From Ceratotherium simum simum (taxonomy: Eukaryota > Chordata > Mammalia > Perissodactyla > Rhinocerotidae), in the NCBI RefSeq assembly GCF_000283155.1, contig NW_004454163.1:18752633-18816632 (forward strand): 64,000 bases of DNA. The letters are read 5' to 3'. This document shows, in pieces, positions 34,184 to 44,900 of the stretch; within the stretch, counting starts at the first letter, position 1; each line of letters opens with the position of its first letter. The position numbers were made by a program, and so were the translations under genes. The notes below the pieces were generated by a model that made no database searches, was not told where the DNA came from, and was given only the letters and a program-made list of their open reading frames with translations.

Positions 34184-34463
34184 CATGGAGCCGGCCGGGT
34201 GGCGCAAGCGGTTAAGAGTGCACGCTCCGCTGCGGCGGCCTGGGGTTCGCTGGTTTGGATCCCAGGTGCGCACCAATGCACCNNNNNNNNNNNNNNNNNN
34301 NNNNNNNNNNNNNNNNNNNNNNNNNNNNNNNNNNNNNNNNNNNNNNNNNNNNNNNNNNNNNNNNNNNNNNNNNNNNNNNNNNNNNNNNNNNNNNNNNNNN
34401 NNNNNNNNNNNNNNNNNNNNNNNNNNNNNNNNNNNNNNNNNNNNNNNNNNNNAAAAAAAAAAA
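34184..34463 (+). mobile_element. ERE SINE, interior lost in an assembly gap
   Basis: The head GGAGCCGGCCGGGTGGCGCA-AGCGGTTAAGAGTGC and the B-box region GGTTTGGATCCCAGGTGCGC are visible to 34282. After the N run a poly-A tail continues to 34468. The target duplication AAAAACTAGC occurs at 34174-34183 and 34464-34473. The gap therefore replaces the 3' part of this SINE. Confidence 0.9.
34283..34452. other. Assembly gap (170 N)
   Basis: 170 undetermined bases inside an ERE. The non-round size suggests an estimated gap. With about 99 bases of head present, 170 is about the amount of sequence expected for the rest of the SINE. Confidence 0.98.
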
Positions 34464-35955
34464 AAAAACTAGCTGTCCCTTAGGAAAAAGCAGAGCCCTG
34501 AAGAAATGGAACACAGAACAGGTAAGTTTTGGCCAAGACTGAAAAGAGCAGAAAATTCTTGCACTGGGGACACTGCCCGCAAAAGATAAGTTGAGGACGG
34601 ACTCCTGGGAAGCCATTGATCACCCAGAGGTGGGGGAGCCTCTAAGAATGACACTGAAGGGGGTTCGAGGAGGGAGCCCCTGTAGAATTGTGTCAACGGC
34701 TCCCCAAGGTGAGGCAGACCAACCTCTTGTTATACCACAAAGAGCAGCAGGGTGCGACTTCCTGTCTGTGATGGTGGGGAAAGTTCCCTCAGATGGAGGG
34801 GTGGAGACACTCTGCAGTCCCTCCAGCTCTAAGGCTCTGAGAGTCCGCTCTTAAAGCTGGCGACAAGAGGCCAAGTCGGCTCGGGGGGGAATCAGGACAC
34901 AGTCTGCAGCCACCAATTCCCTTCATGAGCTCTGCATCCCAGCAACCGCAGAGGAAAAGTACAGTGAAAACTCCCCGTCCTCCCCGACTTCCTTGAGAAA
35001 ACCCAACAGGCCGTTCGCAAGAGGGCCTATCACACCATGTGATTTTTGGCTTCACACAGACTTTCCCAAACAACCAAGTGAAAGATAAGTTTAAGGAGAG
35101 GCTCTGGGGTGAAGAGCCCGCCCACAGCTCTGCTGGAAAGCCTACAGCAGGCCACCCTCATCCTCAGGAGCCCCATCACCCTGAGTCTGTCCCCTGCCAC
35201 GCAGCCAGGAACCTAGAGCCCCGCCAGGGAGGGAGCAGGGCAGCAGCCGTAGGCAAGGCCCGAGGCATGCAGAGGGGAGGAAAGGACTTGAACGGGGAGT
35301 CACAAAGATGCAGGGGAGAGAATAGAAAGACATGGACCCGCTCTGCAGTTCTGAATCATCACTGGGGAGCAGACAGAGGGCAGGCCAGCCTTGGGCAATA
35401 GAAGAAATGAGAAGGAGACACTTGCTCATCAGGGCTACGCGTTCGGCTGGCAAGAGCATGGAGGCTCCAGGAGGCTTTCCAGGCAGCACTGTCAGAAGCC
35501 CGGAGGGCCTCTTGGAGGGAAAAACAACTACGTCTCAGAGCATCTGGTACTTGCCAGGCCCTGACTCTTCATGGTAGTTCCCATAATGTTACCTCACTTG
35601 TCTCTAAAGCCCAGAACCCCTAAGAAGCTGATCTGAGGACAGAACATGACCCCAGGTTCATCTCCATTCGCCAGGACAAACATTGAACACCCACTATGTG
35701 TCAGCCAACACACTGGGTGCATCTGGAGGCAATCCCTTTCTTCCTTCCCATAAGCTCCCGGTTCTGCCTGCTCCCATCGTCCCCACCCCACTGCCACCAC
35801 TGGCTCTGTCTCTAGGAGCTCATTTCCCACCAGATACACTTTCCCCCCTTTCTTTGTGATTTCTACCAGTAATTTTTATTTTAAGGATTTTTTCCCTTCT
35901 AAGCACTGCGGGAAACCTACAAGGGAACAAAGTTACCATCAGAAAGAAGTGCCAG

Positions 35956-36159
35956 TGGGCCGGCCCCGTGGCTTAGCGGTTAAGTGCGTGCGCTCCGATG
36001 CTGGCGGCCAGGGTTCAGATCCCGGACGCCCGGGCACACACCGACGCACGGCTTCTCCAGCCATGCTGAGGCCGCGTCCCACATACAGCAACTACAAGGA
36101 TGTGCAGCTATGACATACAACTATCTACTGGGGCTTTGGGGGAAATAAATAAATAAATA
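35956..36159 (+). mobile_element. ERE SINE
   Basis: GGGCCGGCCCCGTGGCTTAG-CGGTTAAGTGCGTGCGC, then CAGGGTTCAGATCCCGGACG, CATACAACTATCTACTGGGG-CTTTGGGG and an (AAAT)n tail. The target duplication AAGTGCCAG occurs at 35947-35955 and 36160-36168. Confidence 0.95.
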
Positions 36160-36574
36160 AAGTGCCAGCAAACCTCACAGAGTTCTCCTAAGATATAGGA
36201 GTCCCTATCTTCCCTGCAGAGTACAGGGGCTAGGCCCATCTCCCCCCACCCCATCCCAGAGAGTCACAGGACCCTCCCCATCCGTGAGCCAGTCCCTCCC
36301 AGAGCAGGCAGGTTGGATGCTGGACCACTCGACTCAGGTAGGCCTGCTGCAATGTGAGTCACCTCCCCCCAGCTTTTTCCAGAACCTGCTTCCTGGTCTT
36401 CGCTCTGGCCTCCTGGGTCCTCTAGATGAGGGAGGCTCTTCCCTGTGTGTCCCCCAGAGCTCCCCCAGGCACTGGATTGGTAGAAGCCTCCCTTGTCTCT
36501 CCTTGAGGGTCTGCAGTCCTGGGAGGCAAGAACACTCCAGAAGCAGACGCCAGTGTAGAAGGGGAGGGGCAGCC

Positions 36575-36845
36575 ATGTACTGCAGAGTAGTCCACTGTGT
36601 GGATGTATCGGAATTACTTAACCTGTCGCCTTATTAGTGGCCCTTCAAGTTATTTGCAATAATGCAGCAAAAGCCTTGTATCCATGTCATAGTGCATGCG
36701 TGTAGGTACGTGTGTAGGATAAATTTCTAGAAGGAGTATCACTGGGTCAGAGAGTTTGTACACTTGCAATAGTTATACCAGATTGTCCTCTAGAGAGTTA
36801 TACTAACTTCTCTTTCCACAAGTACTGTATGTTCGCAGACAGGTC
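36575..36845 (-). repeat. LINE-1 fragment, antisense
   Basis: TGCAGAGTAGTCCACTGTGT, GTTATTTGCAATAATGCAGC, GGATAAATTTCTAGAAGGAG, TATCACTGGGTCAGAGAGTT and TTATACCAGATTGTCCTCTA parallel the antisense ORF2 C-terminal region of older L1. Confidence 0.75.
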
Positions 36846-37034
36846 AATTATAATTTCATGCCATGTCCCCTTTGGCAAGAGGGATGTGTGGGGTAGGGGG
36901 ATCCGCCTTCCCCTCACTCTCACCTTTTCCAGTGTGTGCACTAGCGTAGCTTGCAGATGGCAGCCTCTCGGGGTTGGCCTTTTCCTGCCTGCAGCCTCTC
37001 CCAGCTAGGTGGGTTTTCTCCCTGCCTCCCAAAG

Positions 37035-37310
37035 TATCTTTGTTAACAAATACTTCAAGGGCTTACTGTGTGCGGGGCACTGTGGCAGGGGCTGGGGAAA
37101 ACAGTGGACAAAACAGAGGCCCTGGCCTCATGGAGCTTGCCTTCTAGTAGGAAGAGACAGATGACAAGTAGCTAATATGTCGGGGGTGAGATCTGCTATA
37201 CAGAGCAGTAAGCCAGGAGGTGAGCGGGGCGATCAATTACACCCAGGATGGTCAGGGAAGCCCGGGCCGATGAGATGATGTTGGGGCAGAGCCCTGAATC
37301 AAGTAAGGGA
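37035..37310 (-). repeat. LINE-2 3' end, antisense
   Basis: GGGCTTACTGTGTGCGGGGC, ACAGTGGACAAAACAGAGGC, CTCATGGAGCTTGCCTTCTA and GATGGTCAGGGAAGCCCGGG match the reverse-complement L2 3' region. Confidence 0.8.
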
Positions 37311-38024
37311 GAGATGTCTGTGGGTATGTGGTGGCTGAGAATTCCCAGATGACAAGAGCACAAAGGCTCAGAATCAGAAATGTGTCAATGGGTAGAGCAC
37401 GCACACGGATGGCCGTCAACGCCTGTCACTTTGCGCCATCCACACCGTTCCCTCCCCTGGATTGTCCCTTGCTCTCCGCCTGCTTTTCATTTGAGCAGCT
37501 CAGGGTCTACCTCTGCTCGTTCAAAATGATTTCTTTTCTGCGTGTCTACTGCGAACCCGGTTCTGACCGAGGTGCAAAGAAGAAGGAGGTCTGGTCCCTG
37601 AGAGCGTCTCTGGCCAATGCAGCCAGCACCGACCTGTCCCCTGGACTCCTGCGGCCTTGACGGCCTGCATGCTCAGTGGGCATTTAGCAAAGACTGCCCT
37701 GGATCTTCAGCCCTCCAGAAGCGGATGCTTGTGACTCCTGTAGGAGGGCCCCTGGGCCGGTGGGTGGATGCAACATGACAGGAGAAGGGCAGGGGGTAAG
37801 AGGATGTGTGGAATTTGGATTTTGAGCCAGCAGTGGGAACAGTCGCCCTGGGCTGTGTGCGATTCACCTCTCCTTGAACACGTCACGCCCGGGTCAAGAA
37901 TCTTGACTCCAGGTCTCCGTCAGTGGATAAGGAAACTGACCCAAAAGTGCCTTCCTCTTGTGCTCTCCTCACCCTCCACACTTCCTTTAAAACAAAAACC
38001 AAAAAACAATGCATCAATTATATC

Positions 38025-38510
38025 CAACATTTAGCAAATCCCTCTGGTTGCCAGGAGCTGTGCTGGGTGTTAAAGGGCGACAAAGATGTATGTGACACTG
38101 GCCCTGCCTTCGGGAAGCCAGCAGTTCACAATGGAAAGTGTCTCTTCACTTGTGTGGAATCTGAGTGGGTGGGAAAGCCGGGGAGCGCTCACTGGAGTGA
38201 GAAGCAGGAGAGGGCACCATGAACTGGGCAATCTGGAAGTCTCCAAGGAAAGCTGGGAGGTGGCCTGGGCCCTGAAGGATAGGGAAGTGTGCAGGGCTGA
38301 AGGGGAGGGCTCCAGGGGATGGAGAAGTCACCGGGAGCAGGTGATCTAGATGTGGGGTCATCGGATGGATGTGGTGATCCACGTACAGGGGATGGGGTAG
38401 AGACGGAACTGAGGTGGATTTAGGGGTTGGGAGGAGAAGCCCTAGCCAGCAAAGGGAACAGGGGAGGAAGGGTCAGTGGAGTGTGGGGAGAACAGGATGT
38501 TAGAGCTTCT
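38025..38510 (-). repeat. LINE-2, antisense
   Basis: GGAGCTGTGCTGGGTGTTAA, GACAAAGATGTATGTGACAC, GGCCCTGCCTTCGGGAAGCC and later GGAGGTGGCCTGGGCCCTGA parallel antisense L2. The right half is more diverged and its boundary approximate. Confidence 0.6.
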
Positions 38511-38544
38511 CTGAAGCTGTGCCTGGAGGAGGTTTTTACTGGGA

Positions 38545-39260
38545 GTTCAAGAAAAAATGAATTTTTTTAAAAAGCAGAAAATAATAAATGTTGGCAAGGA
38601 CGTGGAAAAATCAGAACGCTCAGACGTTGCTGGAGGGAATGTAAAATGGCGCAGCCACTGTAAAAAACAGTTTGTCAGTTCCTCAAAAGGCTGAACATGG
38701 AGTTACCACATGCCCCAGCAATTCCCCTCCTGGGGATGTATCCAAGAGAAGTGAAAACATATGCTCCCCCAAAACCTTGTACATGAGCGTTCAGAGCAGC
38801 ATTGTTCATAATAGCCAAAAAGTGGAAACAACCCAAATGTCTATCAACTGTTGACAGATAAACAAGACGTGGTGTAAACATACGATGAAATATTATTCAG
38901 CCATAAAAAGGAATGAAGAACTGACACATGCTACAACGGGGGTGAACTTTAGAAACATAATGTTAAGTGGAAGAAGCCAGTCATAAAAGACCACGTATTG
39001 TATGATTCCATTTATATGAAACATCCAACATAGACAAGTCTATAGAGAAAAAGGAAATTAGGGGTTGCCAGGGGATGGGGGAAAGGGGACTAACTGCTAG
39101 TGGGTACGGGTTCCTTTTGGGGAGGATGAGAATGTTCTGGCATTAGATAGTGGTGATGGTTGCACAACCTTGAATATACTAAAAGTCACTGAATTGTATA
39201 CTTAAAAATGGCGAATTTGATGTTATGTGGATTATATCTCAATTTAAAAGGAGAGAGAGA
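38545..39260 (+). repeat. LINE-1 3' end, sense, with a GA-rich tail
   Basis: TGTTGGCAAGGACGTGGAAA, TTGCTGGAGGGAATGTAAAA, CACATGCCCCAGCAATTCCC, TCATAATAGCCAAAAAGTGG, GAAATATTATTCAGCCATAA, TTGCCAGGGGATGGGGGAAA and GTGGATTATATCTCAATTTA are ORF2 C-terminus and 3' UTR of an L1MB/L1MC-age element. The tail became a GAGAGAGA microsatellite (39250-39273). Confidence 0.9.
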
Positions 39261-39874
39261 GAGTGAGAGAGTGAAATGAGACAGGTAGAGGGAAGCCGGA
39301 TGGGGCCGTGGCCAGTCCCAGCGCTGAGCAGCCTGGCCATGGCCTTGGTCAGGCAGCAATTCCAGCCTCTGGGGAAGTCAGTGCACCCGTGGTTTTGCAG
39401 AAGAGCGCTTTGGTTTCTGGAAGTCCTCCTATAGCCAGGGCCCAGGAACGCCTGAGACCGTGGCTGAGCCTCCCCTCACCCATCAGAGCATCTTTCAGCT
39501 AATTTCATTTCTCCAAGGATTTTCGCTCACCAGTTGTTAACAGCTGATGATCTCAGCATACTTGCCGCCGCCTTCAAACCCACCTGCAGCCTTGCTCTGC
39601 CATGGCCTCTAACTGCAGCCCTCTGCCCTGACCAGGGCGCCCAGACTCCATGACCACGGTGGTCCTCCAGCTGCTTAAATCCCATCCGAGAACTCACTGC
39701 TTCCTGGTGCAGTGTTCCTGCCGCCCTCTGACCTTCGTGGGCTCTCTCTCTGGCCTGCCCCTTGGAGATGCTTGTTCCAGGCTGCACCAGGACCAGATCT
39801 GGGTGGACCAGCTGCAGGGGGCCAGGAGCTGGTACACAGCCCCTAAGTGGTGTTCTCTGCCCCTGTCTTCACAG

Positions 39875-39928
39875 CTCCTGCAATCTCAGGATGTGAAGGA
39901 AGACGCCGTCCTGTGCTGCTCGATGGAG
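39875..39928 (+). CDS. CTIF: CTIF coding exon (penultimate), 54 nt
   Basis: A short exon of exactly 18 codons, LLQSQDVKEDAVLCCSME, bounded by a pyrimidine-rich acceptor CCCCTGTCTTCACAG (ending 39874) and the donor GAG|GTAAGC (39929 onward). Both ends are phase 0, matching CLRE at the end of the previous exon and LQSTG at the start of the next. It encodes part of the C-terminal MIF4G helical repeat of CTIF. The preceding sequence CCAGCTGCAGGGGGCCAGG resembles no repeat. Because the exon is symmetric in phase, skipping it would remove 18 residues without a frameshift. The call depends on frame continuity and my recollection of CTIF. Confidence 0.9.
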
Positions 39929-41758
39929 GTAAGCAGTGCGGCTTAGACATCTCCCACCTCAGACCCGGTGCACCCCTCCCGCCTCATGCCTCACAGCTGT
40001 AGGGGCGCGAGGACCATTAGAGGCGTCCACAAGTCCAGGGCAAGGGTGTGTCAAGAGGGTTGGTGGGGGATGGCTTCCTGAGTGGACATGGACTTCTGCA
40101 TCCAGAACTGTCAACCCCAACTAGAGTACCTGTTGATGGGGAGACCAGCCCGCCGCTGGCTGGAGGGAGACGATTGCTGGTTCTCTGGAAGGAAGGACCA
40201 AGTGCTGGTCTTGTTAACTTTCCCTCTGCCCCCAAGACCCCATTCTCCTTACACCAGGCACACCACACAAATGACTTAAGAGATTCTAGGTGACCCCCTG
40301 CCCCCAAATATCTCTCTTGGCTTTGGTGGTGTGGGGTTAGGGGAAGGTGCCTGAGGCTCAAATCCCTCATGTTGGCTCTGTCTGCTTCAAAGCAGCCCCC
40401 TTGGGAGGTGCCACTCCTGTCCCCAAGGCATGGCCACTGCTCATTGAAATCCTTCCTCTGGGATCTTCCTTCAGGCACTCAGCTCTGGCCCAGTCACAGG
40501 GGCAAACCTTTGCCCTCAGAAAACAGCCCAGAGTCGTTCCAAGTGGAGTGCAGGGAGGAGGGGCTTCCACTGTGAACACCCAGGGCGTGCAAGGGCTATG
40601 GGCCCACCTCTCAGGTGGCTTCTGCCAGATGGCCTCCAGGGCCACTCCCAAGGAGCTCAGAGGCCAGACGTGCTGGGAGCCTGGACAGCAGCCTTAGGTC
40701 TGTGGGATGGTCACTCCTCCATTCATTTCTTCGGCTCCAGCTGCTTGCCTTACGTGGGACTTGGGGCAGAGGAGATGGGGGGAAAGCATGGTCCCTGCCC
40801 TCAGACAGCTTCCCGTCTGGCTAGGGATAGATCACGCACGCACGCACACACACACACACTGCGGACAGGGCAGTGTAGAGAAGTATGTACAGAGCACGCA
40901 TCCCTGAGGAGTCAGGGGAGAGGTCGGGGGGCTGGGAAGGTCAAGGAAGGTTTGGGGAAGAAGGTGGAGCCTCGAAAAATGGGTGGGACGAGTCTGGGGC
41001 TGGGACAGAGATGAGGTTGGAGAATGTACAGAGAGGACCTGCAGGGGCTGCTGGCGGAGGTGGACTGATCCAGAAGATAGGGGGTCCTTCTTCCCAACAG
41101 GATCTTTTCAGGATTATCGGGGCCTCTCTCGAGGGCAGGCCCTCTGGCTGGCCTTTTCCCCCAGTTCTTATTTCTCGCCTTCCCTTCGTGTCACAAGTGT
41201 GGGCAGAGGTCAGTGCTGGGAGCGGGGAGGTGGGATTGGGGCAAGAGAGAGGAAAAGAGAGAAATAGGAGAACTCATCCCTGCTCTCAAGTTCCACGTGG
41301 ACACACGCAGGTAATAATGACTAAGCTCGTTTCCAGAGAGACAGCCTAGCAAGGGAAAATTAACAGGGTGCAGCCTGATCACCTTTGAAGGGAGCAGGTC
41401 ACACAGTCATTGAGGGTGTGGGTGGTAGTCAGGGAAGGCTTCTTGTAGGAGGGGAGGCAAGAGGGTGAAAGGGAGAAGTGGCATGTTCCTGGTGAGGCTC
41501 TTTTCAGCCCTGGACAGCAGGCAATATCCTGATCGCTCTTTTCTCTGCCGGCAGATTGGGTGTTAAATGTGGGCTCTCATGGTTGGCTATTTCCACCCTC
41601 CCTACTCCCTGTCCTTGTCCCCTGGCACAGAGGCCTGGGCCTGCACTTTCCTGAGATAATCCAGCTATTTCCTGTCCCTGCCCCCAGCCCACCTGACCAA
41701 GGTAGGTCAGGAGCCCTTGTGCGACCCCAGTCCTAACTGCCCCCTTCTCTGTCTGCAG
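39929..41758 (+). other. CTIF: CTIF last intron
   Basis: A 1,830-nt intron from GTAAGC to the acceptor TTCTCTGTCTGCAG. It holds diverged antisense L2 fragments (about 40705-41480), a short CA run (about 40837-40859) and otherwise unremarkable GC-rich DNA. The open frames 40017-40478 (minus) and 40598-41014 (plus) have no family resemblance. Confidence 0.85.
40705..41480 (-). repeat. LINE-2 fragments, antisense
   Basis: CATGGTCCCTGCCCTCAGAC, AGCTTCCCGTCTGGCTAGGG, AGAACTCATCCCTGCTCTCA, AGTCAGGGAAGGCTTCTTGT and AGGAGGGGAGGCAAGAGGGT match separated parts of antisense L2. Boundaries are approximate and two insertions may be involved. Confidence 0.55.
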
Positions 41759-41974
41759 CTGCAGAGCACAGGCCGGCTGCTGGAGGAGCAGCTGCCCGAG
41801 ATGATGACCGAGCTCCTGGCCAGCGCCCGTGACAAGATGCTATGCCCCTCGGAGTCGATGCTGACCCGGTCACTACTCCTAGAGGTCATCGAGCTCCATG
41901 CCAACAGCTGGAACCCTCTGACGCCCCCCATCACGCAGTACTACAACAGAACCATCCAGAAACTGACAGCCTGA
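41759..41974 (+). CDS. CTIF: CTIF terminal coding exon with stop codon
   Basis: The exon encodes 71 residues, starting LQSTGRLLEEQLPEMMTELL and ending NRTIQKLTA, then TGA at 41972-41974. The acceptor is CTCTGTCTGCAG (ending 41758), phase 0. The C-terminal text LLLEVIELHANSWNPLTPP closes the MIF4G domain and matches the CTIF terminus as I recall it. The paralogue MIF4GD has the diverged LLLLEIIEFRAAGWK at the same place. A second CAG six bases into the exon (41762-41764) could act as an alternative acceptor and would delete only Leu-Gln. With the two exons upstream it supplies the last 141 residues of a protein of about 600 residues in human, so roughly the N-terminal three quarters lie outside the window. 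Confidence 0.94.
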   Translation: MQSTGRLLEEQLPEMMTELLASARDKMLCPSESMLTRSLLLEVIELHANSWNPLTPPITQYYNRTIQKLTA

Positions 41975-44900
41975 CAGCCAGGGGGCCTGGCGGGCGGCCC
42001 GCGGGCAGCTGGGGCCCTGGTGCACAGGGCCAGATGGACAGGCGGGAGGACAGGGGTGGCCCTGGCGGGAGAAAGAAATGGGGAGGAAGGCAGGCAGAGC
42101 CGGCGGCCAGTCTGGAGCCAGACGGGGAAGGGATCAAATCCCTAGGAGGCGCGCCCCCCCCAGCCGAGCCCCCCCAGCCCCGAGCATGCGGCAGCTCACA
42201 CCAATAAGGGAAGCATGTGTCTTTTTCCTGGTGGCCCCGGCCCTCACCCCTCCTTACTCCCTCTCCTCCCCACCCCCTCCCATCAAACGCGTCCCCCGCA
42301 GGGCTTTGTGTAAGGGTTTCATCTCCATGACTCCTCCGAGGCCTCGGCAGCCCTGCGCGCCGGGATACCGCTTGGGTCAGAAAGGACCTCAGAAGGCTGA
42401 AAAAGTGGGTCGGAGACGGGCTTGCATTGTTCTCGCATGCTGTCAGCCGCAGTCGCCAACTGGCAGCAGGGGACGTGTAGCAGATGTCCAGGAGGACAAA
42501 GGCAGGCACGGTCCCCACCAGCCGCCCGTAATTGACGGCCTTTGTCCGCCACGGTCGAGCTGGGGGACAGGGGCTGTCTCCTCTAACCTTCACACTCCAC
42601 CCTCCTTACGTCCAGTTCCTCCTCGCTCAGCCCCCACGCTCAGGCCTCGGGGGTCGGGAGCAGAGAGGGGAGCTGGAGTTTGCAGTTCTACTGGCCCTCT
42701 TTTGTTTTGTTTTATTTTTCCGAAGTCAGCTGCTTTGAAGTCTCCTCTCTCGGTGAAAAGAGCCCGCAGTGTGATCACAGTCAGCCCCACGAGGACCCCC
42801 TGATTAGTGGGAGATCAAATCCAGCCCCCTCTGGAAGGATTCTAGCCACAGACAGCTTGCCAGTAGCCAATTAGAGTAATTGGAAACTTGTGCCCCGGCA
42901 GGGGTCCCCACTGGAACCCCTGCTCCTCACCCCCTGGCTTCTTGGACCTCTGTTCTCTCTTCTTCTAACTATGCTCTCAAAGGGCTGATACCGTCGCCGC
43001 TGGGAGTGCACTAAACCCTGTCCTGGCCCAGCGCCTTCTGGTGAACTGGGCACAGAACAGGGCTGGCAAATTAGAACCAAAACACTAGGTGATGTTTCCT
43101 GCTCCACACGCGGGTCTTGTCCCAAGCTCTTACTAGGGCGAGAGTGGGGGTGGGGGCTGCCTGGATCCCCAGGGCTTGGAGTTTAGCTAAATGGGCTGTG
43201 TCGCTGCCCTAGCCTCGTCACAGGCGGGATCTAGAAGCCCAGACCTCCCACAAGGTCTCCCAAGGTCTGTGCCCCAGGAGGGCTCTGGACACTGCAACCC
43301 CAGGGCTGTCGGGAAAGGGTGCATTCACTGAGTCGTGAGCAGGCTCTCAGGTGACCCAGCTGGCCACCAGCTTTCCAGGCTGGGAACGAAGCTGGGGTTT
43401 CTTGGAAGGGCCAGGTCCTGGGGAGCAGCCCCTTCTCAGATGGCTAGAGAGGAGGATGCAGGGCGGTCCCTGGGAGGCTGGCTTTGGGTTGTCACTGGCG
43501 TCTGCACAGCCCCATCTCCAGGTCTGGAGCCCCCACTTTGATGACCCCCCAGAAAATGACCTCAGAGCCCAGCAGCTTCCTTGTTTGTTCCTTTGTTGAG
43601 GCCAGTCACTCTCTGGGTCACCTTGGAGGCCCCCCTGGCTGCTTGGCCAGTCCAGTCAGGCTGGCCAGCAGGTGAAGGCTGGAGGAGGTTTCCCTTTGGT
43701 GACCCTGAGTCTGGGAGACGGGGCAGTGGGGCGTGGGGAGCAGGTTCCTCAGTCTCCCCTGGCTCTCCCCATCAGCTGCAACCTGCCTTCCAGGCCCAGA
43801 GCAGCAGCCTATGCCAGTCCCCAAAAAGAGCCTACTGGGGGCAAGGCGTGGGGGCACAGGTTTGCCTGGAATGGGTCTGTACCCTCTGCCAAGAAGCCCG
43901 TGCTGCCCCTGGCCCTGGCTTTACCTTCTCCCTTTCTCCTCCCAGGCTTCTCCTCACTGCCTTTCCTCCTCAGCCTGCACCTTCGGCCCAGCCTGGGTCC
44001 CAGAGCCACCACAGGCCCCACAGGAGACCTCGAGGGAAGAGCTGGGCTGAGGTTAGGATGCTCAGAGAGGGCACCGGGGAAATCATGGTCTCTAGGAGTC
44101 AGGCAAGCAGCCCTCAGAGAGCCACACCTGTGCTGAAATCGGCCTTGTTTCCCTCAAGTGGGGGGGGGTGTGCGTGTGCATGAGTGTGTGTGTGTGTGTG
44201 TGAGCACATTTGCTAAGAACAAAGCAGGGCCCGAAAGAAGGGAGAGGCCCAGGAGAGGGGCACAAGCCGAGGAGGCGGGGAGTGGGGTCTCCCACCCCGA
44301 CCTTGGGCTCAGAGAACGTGCTTTGTGAAGGGGCCCCAGATCGAAGGTGCTCAGGGGGCTGATGTGCCCTGGAAAGCCGAGACAGGTGGGCACCATGGGC
44401 CTAATGCCCCTCCTCGTCAGGGCCCTCCGTGGTGGTCCTGCCTCAGGGCCGACCCCTCCTCGACTGTTAGGACCAGAGTGTGAAGAAGTGAGATATAAAT
44501 ATGTATACATATATAAATATATTTTTAATTACGTGTCGTGTCACGGTGGCTCCAGACATATGGTTTGCCTAGTTTATTCCGTTGCTTGAAAGCGCTTCCT
44601 GGCCAATCCGAATAACAATTTAAGCTGTTTTTCTAAATGCAGGTTGCTGCTACTTTTTCAGACGTGGAAGGAAAACGTTTAAAAAAAAAAAAAAATTTTT
44701 TTTTTTAAGGACATAACATTAAGGCCTAAAATCTGAGACTCTGAGGCAGCTTCCCATGGAAGAGTACCCGGACAGGAACTGGGGGGCAGAAGTGAGAGCC
44801 CCACAGGCCTCCACCTCCCCCCAGGGCCAGACATCCCCTCTGCTGAGTGAGGCTGGCCCTATCCAGGTGACCTCTGAATGTATTTGATGGGAGGCTGAAC

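Larger units (their letters stand above)
2799..39874 (+). other. CTIF: CTIF intron, 37 kb
   Basis: A single intron runs from GTAAGA at 2799 to the acceptor CTTCACAG at 39867-39874. It contains mostly L1, L2, MIR, hAT and ERE insertions, listed separately, and two assembly gaps. Stretches in which I see neither a gene nor a clear repeat include about 4120-4900, 5350-6180, 9060-10340, 12045-13200, 14000-15050, 17045-18830, 24250-28380, 32160-33510 and 34480-35940. Some of these contain the candidate regulatory clusters reported as findings. No other exon with plausible splice sites and a recognisable protein family was seen. Confidence 0.85.

Noticed and set aside
41931..42803. Long overlapping open frames on both strands (220 and 241 codons)
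   Set aside because: They lie in the GC-rich first part of the CTIF 3' UTR, overlap each other antiparallel, are Pro/Arg-rich without a domain, and are explained by base composition.
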